From the NCBI RefSeq assembly GCF_000376445.1, contig NZ_AQXI01000005.1:1-64000 (forward strand): 64,000 nucleotides of DNA, given 5' to 3'. Source of the DNA: Haladaptatus paucihalophilus DX253 (GTDB taxonomy: Archaea; Halobacteriota; Halobacteria; Halobacteriales; Haladaptataceae). Both the position numbers and the translations under genes were made by a program. Positions 44,864-53,527 of this stretch are shown here, in pieces. Positions within the stretch are counted from its first letter, which is position 1. Every line of letters starts with the position of its first letter. The notes beneath the pieces are model-generated. The model was not told the DNA's origin and did not search any database. It was given only the letters and a program-made list of their open reading frames with translations.

Positions 44864-45829
44864 ATGACGAACACAGTACTCAACACCGAAATCGATCGCA
44901 GTAGTACCGGTGAGCAGACTGCCGAATCGCAGTCGCTTACTACCTGTCCGGAATGTCAGGGACGAATCGTTCGCGATGACGAGCACGGTGAGACACGCTG
45001 CGAAGACTGTGGGCTGATTTGCGAAGACAGGGCACTCGATCACGGTCCCGAGTGGCGTTCTTTCGATACTGAGGAGCAGGACGAAAAGAGTCGCGTCGGC
45101 GCTCCAACGACGCAGTTGATGCATGATAAGGGTCTCAGCACGACGATCGGCTGGCAGAATACCGATGCCTCTGGACGGGCCGTTCCAACGGAGAAACGTG
45201 CTCGCTTAGAGCGGCTCAGAACATGGGACGAACGGTTCCGGACGAAAGATGCCCAGGAGCGAAACCTCAAGCAAGCACTTGGTGAGATCCAGCGGATGGG
45301 TTCCGCGCTGGGGCTCCCCGAGCCGGTTCGCGAAACGGCCGGAGTCCTGTACCGCCGCGCCGTCGAATCGGATTTACTCCCCGGTCGGTCTATCGAAGGG
45401 ATGGCGACCGCCTCACTGTATGCCGCTGCACGGCAACAGCATTTCCCACGGCCGCTGACCACGTTTGCAGACGTCAGTCGCGTCGAGAAAATCCGCATCC
45501 AACGAGCGTACCGTTATCTCTCTCGCGAGCTTGGCCTACAAATTGAGCCCGAGGATCCGTCGACGTACATTCCCCAATTCGCGTCAACCCTAGAAATCAG
45601 TGATGAAGCTGAACGAACGGCACGAGAGCTACTTGACGTAGCAAAGAATACCGGCACTCACAGCGGAAAGAGCCCTGCGGGATTAGCCGCAGCCGCCCTC
45701 TATGCAGCGACTCACTTGACTAACGAACAGCTCACCCAGGCAACAGTGAGTAACGCCGCGGATGTGAGTATGGTCACGATTCGGAATCGCTACCAAGAAC
45801 TCCTCGAAGTCTACGCGGAGCAACTGTAA
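44864..45829 (+). CDS. tfb: Transcription initiation factor TFB
   Basis: 321 aa from the ATG at 44864. The earlier in-frame ATG at 44735 would add an atypical leader that covers the upstream palindrome. The zinc ribbon 'CPECQGRIVRDDEHGETRCEDCG' is followed by the B-finger/linker 'DHGPEWRSFDTEEQ' and two cyclin repeats ending 'VSMVTIRNRYQELLEVY'. Haloarchaea use several TFBs to direct alternative promoters. A nonsense-interrupted relative is at 60732-61685. Confidence 0.95.
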   Translation: MTNTVLNTEIDRSSTGEQTAESQSLTTCPECQGRIVRDDEHGETRCEDCGLICEDRALDHGPEWRSFDTEEQDEKSRVGAPTTQLMHDKGLSTTIGWQNTDASGRAVPTEKRARLERLRTWDERFRTKDAQERNLKQALGEIQRMGSALGLPEPVRETAGVLYRRAVESDLLPGRSIEGMATASLYAAARQQHFPRPLTTFADVSRVEKIRIQRAYRYLSRELGLQIEPEDPSTYIPQFASTLEISDEAERTARELLDVAKNTGTHSGKSPAGLAAAALYAATHLTNEQLTQATVSNAADVSMVTIRNRYQELLEVYAEQL

Positions 45830-45902
45830 GTCTGGACGGGGCCTGAAGCAACCAACTCATGATACAGCGTACTATCTACCGATGTACGAACCGAACCGAG
45901 AT

Positions 45903-46130
45903 ATGAGTACGTTCGAGCACAAGACGGATGCAGAAATTCTAGAGACACTCCTTGAGCACGCTCCAGTCCACGTCACGGATCTCGCTATGGCAACAGACAC
46001 GCATGCGATAACAGTCGATCAAACTTGTTCGCGGCTATACCAGCAAGGATTAATCTATCCTCTCGGTCGAGGGTGCTACAAAGTGACAGACGCCGGAAGA
46101 CGGCTGGTGGAGACTGAATGCGATTTGTGA
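45903..46130 (+). CDS. Small winged-helix protein (PhiH1-repressor-like)
   Basis: 75 aa from the ATG at 45903. 'DAEILETLLEHAPVHVTDLAMATDTHAITVDQTCSRLYQQGLI' is a winged helix followed by the short wing 'GRGCYKVTDAGRRLVE'. This pattern matches short haloarchaeal HTH proteins. Target unknown; it lies between the TFB gene and the HTH pair. Confidence 0.75.
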   Translation: MSTFEHKTDAEILETLLEHAPVHVTDLAMATDTHAITVDQTCSRLYQQGLIYPLGRGCYKVTDAGRRLVETECDL

Positions 46131-46297
46131 GTATAAGGATGTCCATCTCTCATGTCGATTCCTATACCTAGTAGCGTCTCCTTGAAACATGTCTCAGACG
46201 GTTTCGTTACCTGTGTGGCCACTTCGACCGTCTTTCGTGAGAGTTCACCTGCACACCAATCGAATGTCATATTCCGGAGCATCTCTTAACTCAGATA

Positions 46298-46675
46298 ATG
46301 GTGCGCGATTCAGCGTCGTCCGAGGACTCCCCATCCTTGCAGAACGTCCTGGACGCGCTGGACGACCCCGACTGCCGAGCCATTCTCAGAGTTACAACTG
46401 AACCCATGACCGCAAACGAACTTACGGACACCTGTGACATCCCCACATCGACGTTGTACCGGAAACTGGAGCTTCTCAGTAACGCCTCGCTCGTTCGCGA
46501 GCAAGACACGATCAATCCCGGAGGTGGCCGCACGACTCGATATAAGCGAGATTTCGACGACGTAACGATCTCGATGACTGAGGAAGACGATTTTTCGGTG
46601 ACGGTCGAACGACCGCCCCGGAAGGCCGACGAACGGCTCGCTGATATCTGGTCGACAATGGGTGACGAACTATGA
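46298..46675 (+). CDS. ArsR-like winged-helix regulator (copy B)
   Basis: 125 aa. 'NVLDALDDPDCRAILRV...MTANELTDTCDIPTSTLYRKLELLSNASLVRE' matches the HTH of copy A at 39658. It overlaps the next gene by 4 bp (ATGA). The tail 'YKRDFDDVTISMTEEDDFSV' parallels that of copy A. Confidence 0.82.
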   Translation: MVRDSASSEDSPSLQNVLDALDDPDCRAILRVTTEPMTANELTDTCDIPTSTLYRKLELLSNASLVREQDTINPGGGRTTRYKRDFDDVTISMTEEDDFSVTVERPPRKADERLADIWSTMGDEL

Positions 46676-46953
46676 CTTGGATGGGGACGGCGATCGTCGT
46701 CGTAAAGACGGTGATTCTGCTCTTGGGGAGTGGAATCACCTACATTGCATTCAAAGCGTATCGTCGGACTGGAGCCCCATCGATGCGGGCTCTTGGCATC
46801 GGGTTTGGGACTATCACCCTCGGAGCACTTCTCGCTGGAATTGCTAATCAACTGCTCTCTGTTTCGCTTGAAGCCGGCGTTTTGATCAACAGCGTCCTCG
46901 TTGCAATCGGGTTTGCGATAATCATGTATTCACTCTATCTCGAACGTGGGTGA
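46672..46953 (+). CDS. Three-span membrane protein paired with HTH regulator (copy B)
   Basis: 93 aa with spans at about 7-25, 40-62 and 68-88. 'YIAFKAYRRTGAPSMRALGIGFG' corresponds to the loop of copy A. It is translationally coupled to the HTH gene. It probably modulates that regulator from the membrane (inference). Confidence 0.72.
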   Translation: MTWMGTAIVVVKTVILLLGSGITYIAFKAYRRTGAPSMRALGIGFGTITLGALLAGIANQLLSVSLEAGVLINSVLVAIGFAIIMYSLYLERG

Positions 46954-47007
46954 TCTCTGCGTTCGCCTCCGAAGGTTCGAAGTCGAAGTCGGTTTGTATA
47001 GCAATCC

Positions 47008-47025
47008 CAATACTCCCACGTATTG
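47008..47025. promoter_or_regulatory. Inverted repeat CAATAC/GTATTG abutting the DUF2270 start
   Basis: CAATAC (47008-47013) and GTATTG (47020-47025) with a 6-base spacer end exactly at the ATG at 47026. The same half-site recurs at the tusA start and upstream of both rhodanese-type genes. Confidence 0.4.
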
Positions 47026-47727
47026 ATGACCGACAGCTCAGACAATGCTGACGAAGAGGCTCGCTCCTTCCGAGAGATTGGTAAAGGACTGTTAGACGAA
47101 GAGATGGGGCCGAGTTCTTCGATGGCACACCTGTATCGGGGGGAAATTCATCGGATGAAATTCTGGCGTGAACGCCTCGACCGAACGACGAACTGGGCCG
47201 TCATCATGATGGCGGCGATCCTCACGTGGGCCTTTTCGAGCCGAACGAATCCCCATTACGTGATTCTCGTCGGCTGGGCTGCACTGACGGTCTTTCTCGT
47301 CGTCGAAGCGCGCCGTTATCGGGGGTACGACATCTGGCGCTCCCGCGTCCGAACGCTCCAGCGAAACGTGTTTGCACTGGGACTAGATCCGTCTCGCGAA
47401 CTTGCTGACCCTGATTGGCGGTACAAGTTGGCCGACGACTACGACCAGCCGACACTCAAAATCACGATGGAGGAAGCGATTACACACCGGCTGCGGCGGA
47501 TCTATCTCCCGCTGTTCGCAGTCCTACTTGCTGCGTGGGTCATTCGTGTCACAGCGTTCGTCGAGCAACCGTGGCCATCGAGTGCTGCAATCGGTCAGAT
47601 TCCTGGCGAATTCGTGACGGTCATCGTCTCTCTGTATGCACTCATACTCGGAGTTATTGCCTGTCGCCCCCGAACATGGTACGCGGAAGAAGAACTGCGG
47701 ACGAGTGATTTTCGAAGGGATCAGTGA
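47026..47727 (+). CDS. DUF2270 membrane protein
   Basis: 233 aa from the ATG at 47026. 'MAHLYRGEIHRMKFWRERLDRTTNWAVIM' is the DUF2270 signature, followed by spans at about 58-75 and 80-95 and two more near the C-terminus (about 165-185 and 205-225). Common in haloarchaea; function unknown. Confidence 0.88.
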   Translation: MTDSSDNADEEARSFREIGKGLLDEEMGPSSSMAHLYRGEIHRMKFWRERLDRTTNWAVIMMAAILTWAFSSRTNPHYVILVGWAALTVFLVVEARRYRGYDIWRSRVRTLQRNVFALGLDPSRELADPDWRYKLADDYDQPTLKITMEEAITHRLRRIYLPLFAVLLAAWVIRVTAFVEQPWPSSAAIGQIPGEFVTVIVSLYALILGVIACRPRTWYAEEELRTSDFRRDQ

Positions 47728-47821
47728 ACTACTAAATTGAGTTGCCCCACTGGATCGGTATTGATTCGAAATCAGCCGCAATAGTGACCTACTCGATCAG
47801 GACCAATAGGTCCGTTGTAGC

Positions 47822-48424
47822 TTAGATGAGGAGTTGAATGTCCGATTCCGCCATGTCCTGGATTGCGGTCGCAGCGCCGACACCGGTCGTCACGCCGTCG
47901 TAAAAGTCGGCCTCGTCATAGTCCATCAGGTCAATGGTCATCTGACACGCTTGGAACTCGACGCCCATCTCCAGTGATGTCTCGATGAGTTCCTCGATGG
48001 TCGCGGTATCGTTGTCCTTAATTTGCTTTTCCATCATCTTTGTCGTCACGCGGTCCATACCGGGGAGTGCACCAACGACGTTCGGAACGGGCATGTTGGG
48101 GTTGCCCACCGAACTGAGCTTGAGCTTTTTCGACCGCTCCTCGTGGAGAATATCCAGACCCCAGAACGTGTGGAATACAGTTACTTCGTAGCCGAAGGCA
48201 GCCGCCGTGCTCGCGAGGATGAGCGGCGGGTACGCCATGTCGAGCGTCCCTTTCGTCGCGATGATCGACATTTTCTGTTGGTCATCACCCGTCGTATTCT
48301 CGACAGTAGCGAGTCGAGTTTCGAGCTGTTCGATGCGTGCTTGGAGCTCCTCTCGACTGAGTGTGTCTGTCGTCTCTCCCGTTTCAGTCGACGTCTGGGT
48401 TCCGTCGTTTGTTTCGGTGCTCAT
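47822..48424 (-). CDS. DsrE/DsrF-like (DsrE2) sulfur-relay protein
   Basis: 200 aa: an acidic N-terminus with a short coiled coil (about 22-45), then a DsrE2-type domain 'MSIIATKGTLDMAYPPLILASTAAAFGYEV' with a candidate sulfur-carrying Cys in 'EFQACQMTIDLM'. DsrE-type proteins accept persulfide from TusA or rhodanese. It lies 3 bp after tusA, clearly an operon. Confidence 0.9.
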   Translation of the reverse strand: MSTETNDGTQTSTETGETTDTLSREELQARIEQLETRLATVENTTGDDQQKMSIIATKGTLDMAYPPLILASTAAAFGYEVTVFHTFWGLDILHEERSKKLKLSSVGNPNMPVPNVVGALPGMDRVTTKMMEKQIKDNDTATIEELIETSLEMGVEFQACQMTIDLMDYDEADFYDGVTTGVGAATAIQDMAESDIQLLI

Positions 48425-48427
48425 TCG

Positions 48428-48670
48428 TTACTCGGTCTTGCGAACGTAGTGTTTGTACACGTCATCGCCTTCTTCTTGGTCGAGGAGCTCGACCCCATCG
48501 GTCGTCTCGGCCCATCCAGCGAGGTCGCTCATACTCCCCGGGTCGGTTGCGAGGACTTCGAGAACGTCATCGGTAGCGAGCTGGTCGACAGCCTGTTTGG
48601 TCTTGACGACGGGCATGGGGCAATTCTGTCCTTTGACATCGAGGCTCTCTGCGATTTCGTCTTCCATCAT
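48428..48670 (-). CDS. tusA: TusA/SirA-like sulfur carrier
   Basis: 80 aa from the ATG at 48670 (the ATG at 48667 is also usable). 'LDVKGQNCPMPVVKTKQAV' carries the CPxP sulfur-binding Cys. TusA moves sulfane sulfur from a sulfurtransferase to DsrE-type acceptors, and its partner DsrE follows directly. Confidence 0.92.
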   Translation of the reverse strand: MMEDEIAESLDVKGQNCPMPVVKTKQAVDQLATDDVLEVLATDPGSMSDLAGWAETTDGVELLDQEEGDDVYKHYVRKTE

Positions 48671-48695
48671 AGTATTGACTTCGACACCCAATACT
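48671..48695. promoter_or_regulatory. Inverted repeat AGTATTG/CAATACT at the tusA start
   Basis: AGTATTG (48671-48677) and CAATACT (48689-48695) have an 11-base spacer and begin immediately next to the tusA start codon. Further copies of the half-site lie in the same divergent region (CCAATACC near 48729, AGTATTG at 48808), before the rhodanese-MBL gene. Confidence 0.45.
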
Positions 48696-48875
48696 GGACA
48701 CGGCAGTAAAAGTGTATCGATGGCAATTCCAATACCTCACATTACCATAGGGGTTATTATGTAGAAAAGCGGCGTGGTATAGCTATGAGCGTAAAAATTG
48801 GGGCTATAGTATTGTTCGATATTTGGTTTTCTATGCGAATCTTTATTGGCGTGTGGCTGGTAGCAGTGGGTGACG

Positions 48876-50054
48876 ATGACCGAAGCGACTCCAGAGACTG
48901 ATGGAGCGGTCGAATCGATTACGCCCACAGAATTGAAAGCACGAATCGACGACGGTGAAGACGTGTTCCTCCTCGACGCCCGCTCGGAAGGAGACTATGC
49001 GGAGTGGCATATCGATGGGGAGACCGTCGACATCGTGAACTATCCGTATTTCCAGCTCCTCGACGGGATCCCGGAGGACTTGCTCGCCGATCTCCCAAGG
49101 GATCAGACGGTTACCGTCCTCTGTGCGAAAGGCGGGTCAAGCGAGATGATCGCCGAGTCGCTCGAAGCCGAGGGCTACGACGTCAACCATCTCGAACACG
49201 GTATGAAGGGCTGGGCGCGCATCTACGAATACACGGAACTCGACGTTGATATCGACGCCACAGTCGCCCAGTACCAGCGTCCATCCAGTGGGTGCCTCGC
49301 GTATCTCGTTGCTTCGGACGGTGAAGCGGCTCTTATCGATCCACTTCGCGCGTTCACTGACCAGTATCTTCAGGACCTCCGACTGTTCGGGGCTGACCTC
49401 AAATACGCTCTAGATACGCACATCCACGCGGATCACATCTCTGGGATTCGCGAACTCGCTACGGAGACCGGGGCGTCCGCGGTTCTCCCCACGCCCGCAG
49501 CTGACCGCGGTGTCGGCTACGACCTCGAGTACGAAACTATCGGTGACGGCCAGAGACTCACCGTTGGAAATGTCGAACTCGAAGCGATCCACACGCCCGG
49601 GCACACGACCGGCATGACTGCCTACCGGGTCGGAGACGTGCTGTTCACCGGCGATGGCCTCTTCACCGAAAGTGTTGCCCGTCCGGACCTGGAGGACCCG
49701 GAGGCTGCGAGGAACGCCGCTCGGACGCTGTACGAAAGTCTCCACGAGAAGGTCCTCCCCCTCCCTGACGAGACGGTCATCGCACCTGCACACTTCAGCG
49801 ATGCAGCGACACCGACCGACGATGGTACCTACACAGCTACACTCGGCGACCTCCGCGAACGCATGGACGCTCTTTCGATGAGCGAAGAAGCGTTCGTCGA
49901 GTTCATCGTCGCCGACATGCCACCCCGGCCGGCCAACTACGAGGAGATCATTGCGACGAACCTCGGTCAGGCGGCACCGGACGACGATCGAGCGTTCGAA
50001 CTCGAGCTCGGTCCGAACAACTGTGCGGCCAGCGACGAGGCGCTCACCAACTGA
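48876..50054 (+). CDS. Rhodanese-metallo-beta-lactamase fusion (persulfide dioxygenase-like)
   Basis: 392 aa from the ATG at 48876 (GTG at 48870 possible). The rhodanese domain (about 12-105) has active-site 'LCAKGGSS'. The MBL domain has THIHADHISG, 'HTPGHTTG', 'FTGDGLF' and 'PAHF', giving the single-iron ligand set of ETHE1-type persulfide dioxygenases. It would oxidise persulfide to sulfite outside tusA/dsrE flow. Its stop shares a base with the next start, and the sulfite exporter-like gene lies downstream. Confidence 0.9.
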   Translation: MTEATPETDGAVESITPTELKARIDDGEDVFLLDARSEGDYAEWHIDGETVDIVNYPYFQLLDGIPEDLLADLPRDQTVTVLCAKGGSSEMIAESLEAEGYDVNHLEHGMKGWARIYEYTELDVDIDATVAQYQRPSSGCLAYLVASDGEAALIDPLRAFTDQYLQDLRLFGADLKYALDTHIHADHISGIRELATETGASAVLPTPAADRGVGYDLEYETIGDGQRLTVGNVELEAIHTPGHTTGMTAYRVGDVLFTGDGLFTESVARPDLEDPEAARNAARTLYESLHEKVLPLPDETVIAPAHFSDAATPTDDGTYTATLGDLRERMDALSMSEEAFVEFIVADMPPRPANYEEIIATNLGQAAPDDDRAFELELGPNNCAASDEALTN

Positions 50055-50551
50055 TGATGGAGTCAATCATACCACTGCTCGCGGTCGGTGAACTCTTCCC
50101 CCGAGGAATCACGCCGTATCTCCTCGGTGGACTGCTCGTTGGACTCGGAGCCGCGATCATCTACCTTGCCACGGGCATCATCGCGGGTGCGAGTACGTTT
50201 CTCGAGTCGACGCTATCGTACGTCTCGGACGTGCCGCGGTTCAATCGCTTCAAATACGTCCAGTCGCGCGGGTGGCGGCTGGTATTCACCGCCGGTATCA
50301 TCAGCGGTGCGGCGATCTGGGGGCTCGTGTTGCACCCCGGTATCTGGACGACCGATGTCCAGTGGTGGCGACTGCTCGGCGGGGGTTTCCTCGTCGGCGT
50401 CGGCACCCGCCTCGGAAAGGGGTGTACCTCCGGGCACGGTGTTTGCGGCGTCGGATCGCTATCTAATACGTCACTCGTGAACGTCGCCACCTTCCTTGTC
50501 GTCGCCATCGGGACGGCACAGCTAGTCCAAGCCCTGGGGGTGTCGCCGTAA
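50054..50551 (+). CDS. YeeE/YedE-family sulfur transporter, first half
   Basis: 165 aa, four spans. The signature 'RLGKGCTSGHGVCG' contains the two cysteines that relay thiosulfate-type sulfur through YeeE. It is coupled to the preceding gene (1-bp overlap; a second ATG follows) and to the next gene (TAATG). The family imports thiosulfate or sulfur compounds. Confidence 0.9.
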   Translation: MMESIIPLLAVGELFPRGITPYLLGGLLVGLGAAIIYLATGIIAGASTFLESTLSYVSDVPRFNRFKYVQSRGWRLVFTAGIISGAAIWGLVLHPGIWTTDVQWWRLLGGGFLVGVGTRLGKGCTSGHGVCGVGSLSNTSLVNVATFLVVAIGTAQLVQALGVSP

Positions 50552-51021
50552 TGGCTGAGACCGTGCGCAGTCCGTGGTTTCTCCCCGTCATCTACGTCGG
50601 TGGGCTCGTCTTCGGGCTCGGGTTGGCAATCAGCGGGATGGCCCGCCCCGAAGTCGTGCTCGATTTCCTCCAGTTCGAGGATTTCGGTCTACTCTTCGTG
50701 ATGGGCGGAGCCGCAGTCGTGACCGGGATTACGTTCGCAATTGCGACACGCTCGCTCAACCGCGCGCCGCTGACCGGAAGCGAGTACACGCGCCGTCTCA
50801 AGGACTTCGATCGCAACGTCCTCGTCGGTGGTGGTATCTTCGGCGTTGGCTGGGGCCTCTCCGGCATCTGTCCTGGGGCCGCATACGCAAGTATCGGTAT
50901 CGGGAACTACCCCATCCTCTGGTCCATCGTCGGCATGTTCCTCGGTGCGTACGCACAGGGCTACTGGCGGACGCTCCGTGCCGGAGATGCCGCTGACGGG
51001 GTTGAATCGACGGCTGATTGA
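50551..51021 (+). CDS. YeeE/YedE-family sulfur transporter, second half
   Basis: 156 aa, four spans. 'GLAISGMARPEVVLDFL' and 'GVGWGLSGICPGAAYASIG' mark the other half of a YeeE transporter, so the two genes probably form one heterodimeric channel. Cys in 'SGICPG' matches the sulfur-relay position. Confidence 0.9.
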   Translation: MAETVRSPWFLPVIYVGGLVFGLGLAISGMARPEVVLDFLQFEDFGLLFVMGGAAVVTGITFAIATRSLNRAPLTGSEYTRRLKDFDRNVLVGGGIFGVGWGLSGICPGAAYASIGIGNYPILWSIVGMFLGAYAQGYWRTLRAGDAADGVESTAD

Positions 51022-51114
51022 ATATCATGTTCAAACTGAATCACCCATCACACCTACAGCAATGGTATAGCGTCAAAATGACTCGATCACACAAAACTCT
51101 AGGTGGCAAGTGAA

Positions 51115-51264
51115 ATGTTCGGTATCGAAACGCTGAGCAGTACCTCACAGGCAGCGGCACAAATCGGTCTCGTCCTCGCCGAGTCGATTGTGCTGTACGT
51201 GGGCTACGGCGCGCTCACGCAAGCGGTCGGTCCGACGGTACTCGATACACTCGGTGGTGAGTAA
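51115..51264 (+). CDS. Small single-span membrane protein, 49 aa
   Basis: Reads MFGIETLSSTSQAAAQIGLV... with one hydrophobic span and a short acidic end (TLGGE). It stops 2 bp before the TauE gene, so it is co-transcribed. I recall small proteins of this type beside haloarchaeal sulfite exporters, possibly a helper subunit. Confidence 0.7.
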   Translation: MFGIETLSSTSQAAAQIGLVLAESIVLYVGYGALTQAVGPTVLDTLGGE

Positions 51265-51266
51265 TA

Positions 51267-52259
51267 ATGGACGTGTTCGGAATGAGCCTCCTGTTGATTC
51301 TCGCGTTCGTCGGCTTCGGCCTGATGATCGGGACGCTCTTCGGCTTCTTCGGTATGGGTGGATCGTTCCTTGTTACGCCGGCGCTGTTGGTCATTGGCTA
51401 CCCGGCCGAGGTCGCCGTCGGAAGCGGCCTTGCGTTCGTCTTCGGGACGAGCGTCATCGGTGCGATCAAACATCGCGACCACGGGCACGTTGATTACAAA
51501 CTCGCGGCCATCATGACTGTCGCCATGACGATCGGCATCGAGGCTGGGAAGTACGTGGTTCTCTTCCTCAAAGCGACGGGCCAGGCGGATCTGATCATCA
51601 GTATCGCGTACGTCGGTCTACTGGCCATCGTCGGTCTGTTCACCCTCCGGGACGCTCGTTCGACGGATGACGAATCCAGCGTCGATCTGTCCGAAACGGT
51701 ACAGGGAATCGAGCTTCCACCGATAGTCACCTTACGCGGTGACATCCAGGTGTCAGGTGTCATCATCTTCGCCGTAGGGCTGGCTGTCGGTGTCCTCTCC
51801 GGATTCCTCGGTGTCGGAGGCGGCTTCTTGTTGATGCCCGCCATGATGTATGGCCTCGGTGTTCCAGCTGCAGTCGCCGTCGGAACGGATATCCTACAGA
51901 TCACCATCTCAGGAGCGTACGGTGCGTTCTCGTATGCACAGGCCGACGCCGTCGCACTTCCCGTCGTCGGTGCGATGCTGATCGGGAGCGCCCTCGGTGC
52001 TCGCATCGGTGCCGGCGCGACGGATCTCGTCGACGAAGATGACATCAAGGGCTACTTCGCCGCGATGTTGCTCGCGGGGAGCCTCGCTGTCAGTGCGAAG
52101 CAACTCGGCACCGCGTACGGAATTGAGGCGCTGAACACCGTGAGTATCGTGCTCATCTTCGGTGCAGCGCTACTCGTGAGCAGTGCTGTCGTCCTCGCCG
52201 CGATCTGTCGGCTCCGAGGGGATGCTACCGGAACGTGGTGCCGGCTGACCACATCGTAG
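51267..52259 (+). CDS. TauE/SafE-family sulfite/anion exporter
   Basis: 330 aa, eight spans, two repeats of the family: 'FGFFGMGGSFLVTPALLVIGYPAEVAVGSGL' and 'SGFLGVGGGFLLMPAMMYGLGVPAAVAVGTDI'. It probably exports sulfite made by the persulfide dioxygenase (inference from context). Confidence 0.92.
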   Translation: MDVFGMSLLLILAFVGFGLMIGTLFGFFGMGGSFLVTPALLVIGYPAEVAVGSGLAFVFGTSVIGAIKHRDHGHVDYKLAAIMTVAMTIGIEAGKYVVLFLKATGQADLIISIAYVGLLAIVGLFTLRDARSTDDESSVDLSETVQGIELPPIVTLRGDIQVSGVIIFAVGLAVGVLSGFLGVGGGFLLMPAMMYGLGVPAAVAVGTDILQITISGAYGAFSYAQADAVALPVVGAMLIGSALGARIGAGATDLVDEDDIKGYFAAMLLAGSLAVSAKQLGTAYGIEALNTVSIVLIFGAALLVSSAVVLAAICRLRGDATGTWCRLTTS

Positions 52260-52323
52260 CGTACAGTCTTGTACCGACTATACAAACGTTTTTACGAACT
52301 AGGGACGTACACTCGAGTATCGT

Positions 52324-52728
52324 ATGACCGATTCGATGAGTGAAATGCTCCGCCAGGACATGACCTGTGAGGGCCTGCTGGAGTGTTTCCACGGGACGAA
52401 GGAACTCGACAAGGACGTGTTCGGATTGCTTGTAGAGAGTTCTGAGCCCCTCACTGTCGACGAAATCGCCGAGCGTATCGACCGTGAGCGGTCGACGGCG
52501 TATCGGGCCGTCCAACGACTTATGCAGGCCGGGTTCGTCCAGAAAGAACAGATCAACTACGATCAGGGCGGCTACTATCACGTCTACCGACCGACTGACC
52601 CCGACAAAATCGCTGACGACATGCAGCGGATGCTCAACGACTGGTACGCGAAAATGGGGCAACTAATCGGCGAGTTCCGCGAGAAGTACGACCAGCAGAT
52701 GGCCGATCCGGTCGCGGCCGAACAGTGA
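52324..52728 (+). CDS. TrmB-like winged-helix regulator
   Basis: 134 aa. 'DVFGLLVESSEPLTVDEIAERIDRERSTAYRAVQRLMQAGFVQKEQ' is a TrmB-type winged helix (about 35-80). 'MTCEGLLECFHGTKELD' precedes it and contains a Cys; a helical C-terminus may dimerise. Position at the end of the sulfur operon suggests a regulator of these genes. Confidence 0.82.
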   Translation: MTDSMSEMLRQDMTCEGLLECFHGTKELDKDVFGLLVESSEPLTVDEIAERIDRERSTAYRAVQRLMQAGFVQKEQINYDQGGYYHVYRPTDPDKIADDMQRMLNDWYAKMGQLIGEFREKYDQQMADPVAAEQ

Positions 52729-52798
52729 CGCTACACGAAGTCTTGCTGACGTTCCGTATTCCCCTCTTGAGACGGATCGACCACCCAGTATAGCAGGT

Positions 52799-53431
52799 AT
52801 GGCCGAAGATTCTCCCACCCACCCCCTTTTCGCAGCTCTCTACGATCCGGTAACGGCAGTCGCCGAACGAACGGTTCTCCGTCCCCATCGAGAGTATCTT
52901 GTTCGTAACCTTACGGGGCGTGTACTTGACCTGGGTGCTGGGACCGGTGCGATGTTCCCGTACTTTTCAAACTCCGAGGCTGCCTCCTTGCACGCGATCG
53001 AACCTGACCCCCATATGCGAAAACAGGCCGAATCGAAGGCGAGCGAGCTTGACTTAGAGATCGATATCGGCGACGCGAGTGCCGAGTCGTTACCGTACGG
53101 AGACGACCAGTTCGACACCGTGGTCGCCTCGATGGTGTTCTGTACGATCACCGACGTGGAAGCGGCTCTCGCGGAAGTTCATCGGGTCCTGAAGCCGGGC
53201 GGTGAGTTCCGGTTTCTCGAACACGTCCACGCTGACGGATGGCGAGCTACTGTCCAGAACGTACTGGCACCGCTGTGGCGGCGAATCGCGGGGGGGTGCC
53301 ATCTGAACCGACAGACGATCTCTCAGTTCACGGCCACCCCAGAATTCGATACTCTCGAGATCGAACGCCTCGATGTCGGGATGACGCCGGTCTGGCCGTT
53401 CGTCCGCGGTCGCCTCCGAAAACGCGAGTGA
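52799..53431 (+). CDS. Class I SAM-dependent methyltransferase (UbiE/Methyltransf_11 type)
   Basis: 210 aa with motif I 'RVLDLGAGTGAMFPYF', 'IEPDPHMRKQ', and motif IV/post 'FDTVVASMVFCTITDVEAALAEVHRVLKPGGEFRFLEHV'. It methylates a small molecule or quinone. Family level is certain, substrate unknown. Confidence 0.88.
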   Translation: MAEDSPTHPLFAALYDPVTAVAERTVLRPHREYLVRNLTGRVLDLGAGTGAMFPYFSNSEAASLHAIEPDPHMRKQAESKASELDLEIDIGDASAESLPYGDDQFDTVVASMVFCTITDVEAALAEVHRVLKPGGEFRFLEHVHADGWRATVQNVLAPLWRRIAGGCHLNRQTISQFTATPEFDTLEIERLDVGMTPVWPFVRGRLRKRE

Positions 53432-53527
53432 TTGAAGTTCAACTAGGTTATAGTACCGCTCTCGGGTCGATAGCTGTATCCAGCTGTGCTTTTTGCCCAA
53501 CTCTGAGAACGGACGTCGTCTCTTGAA

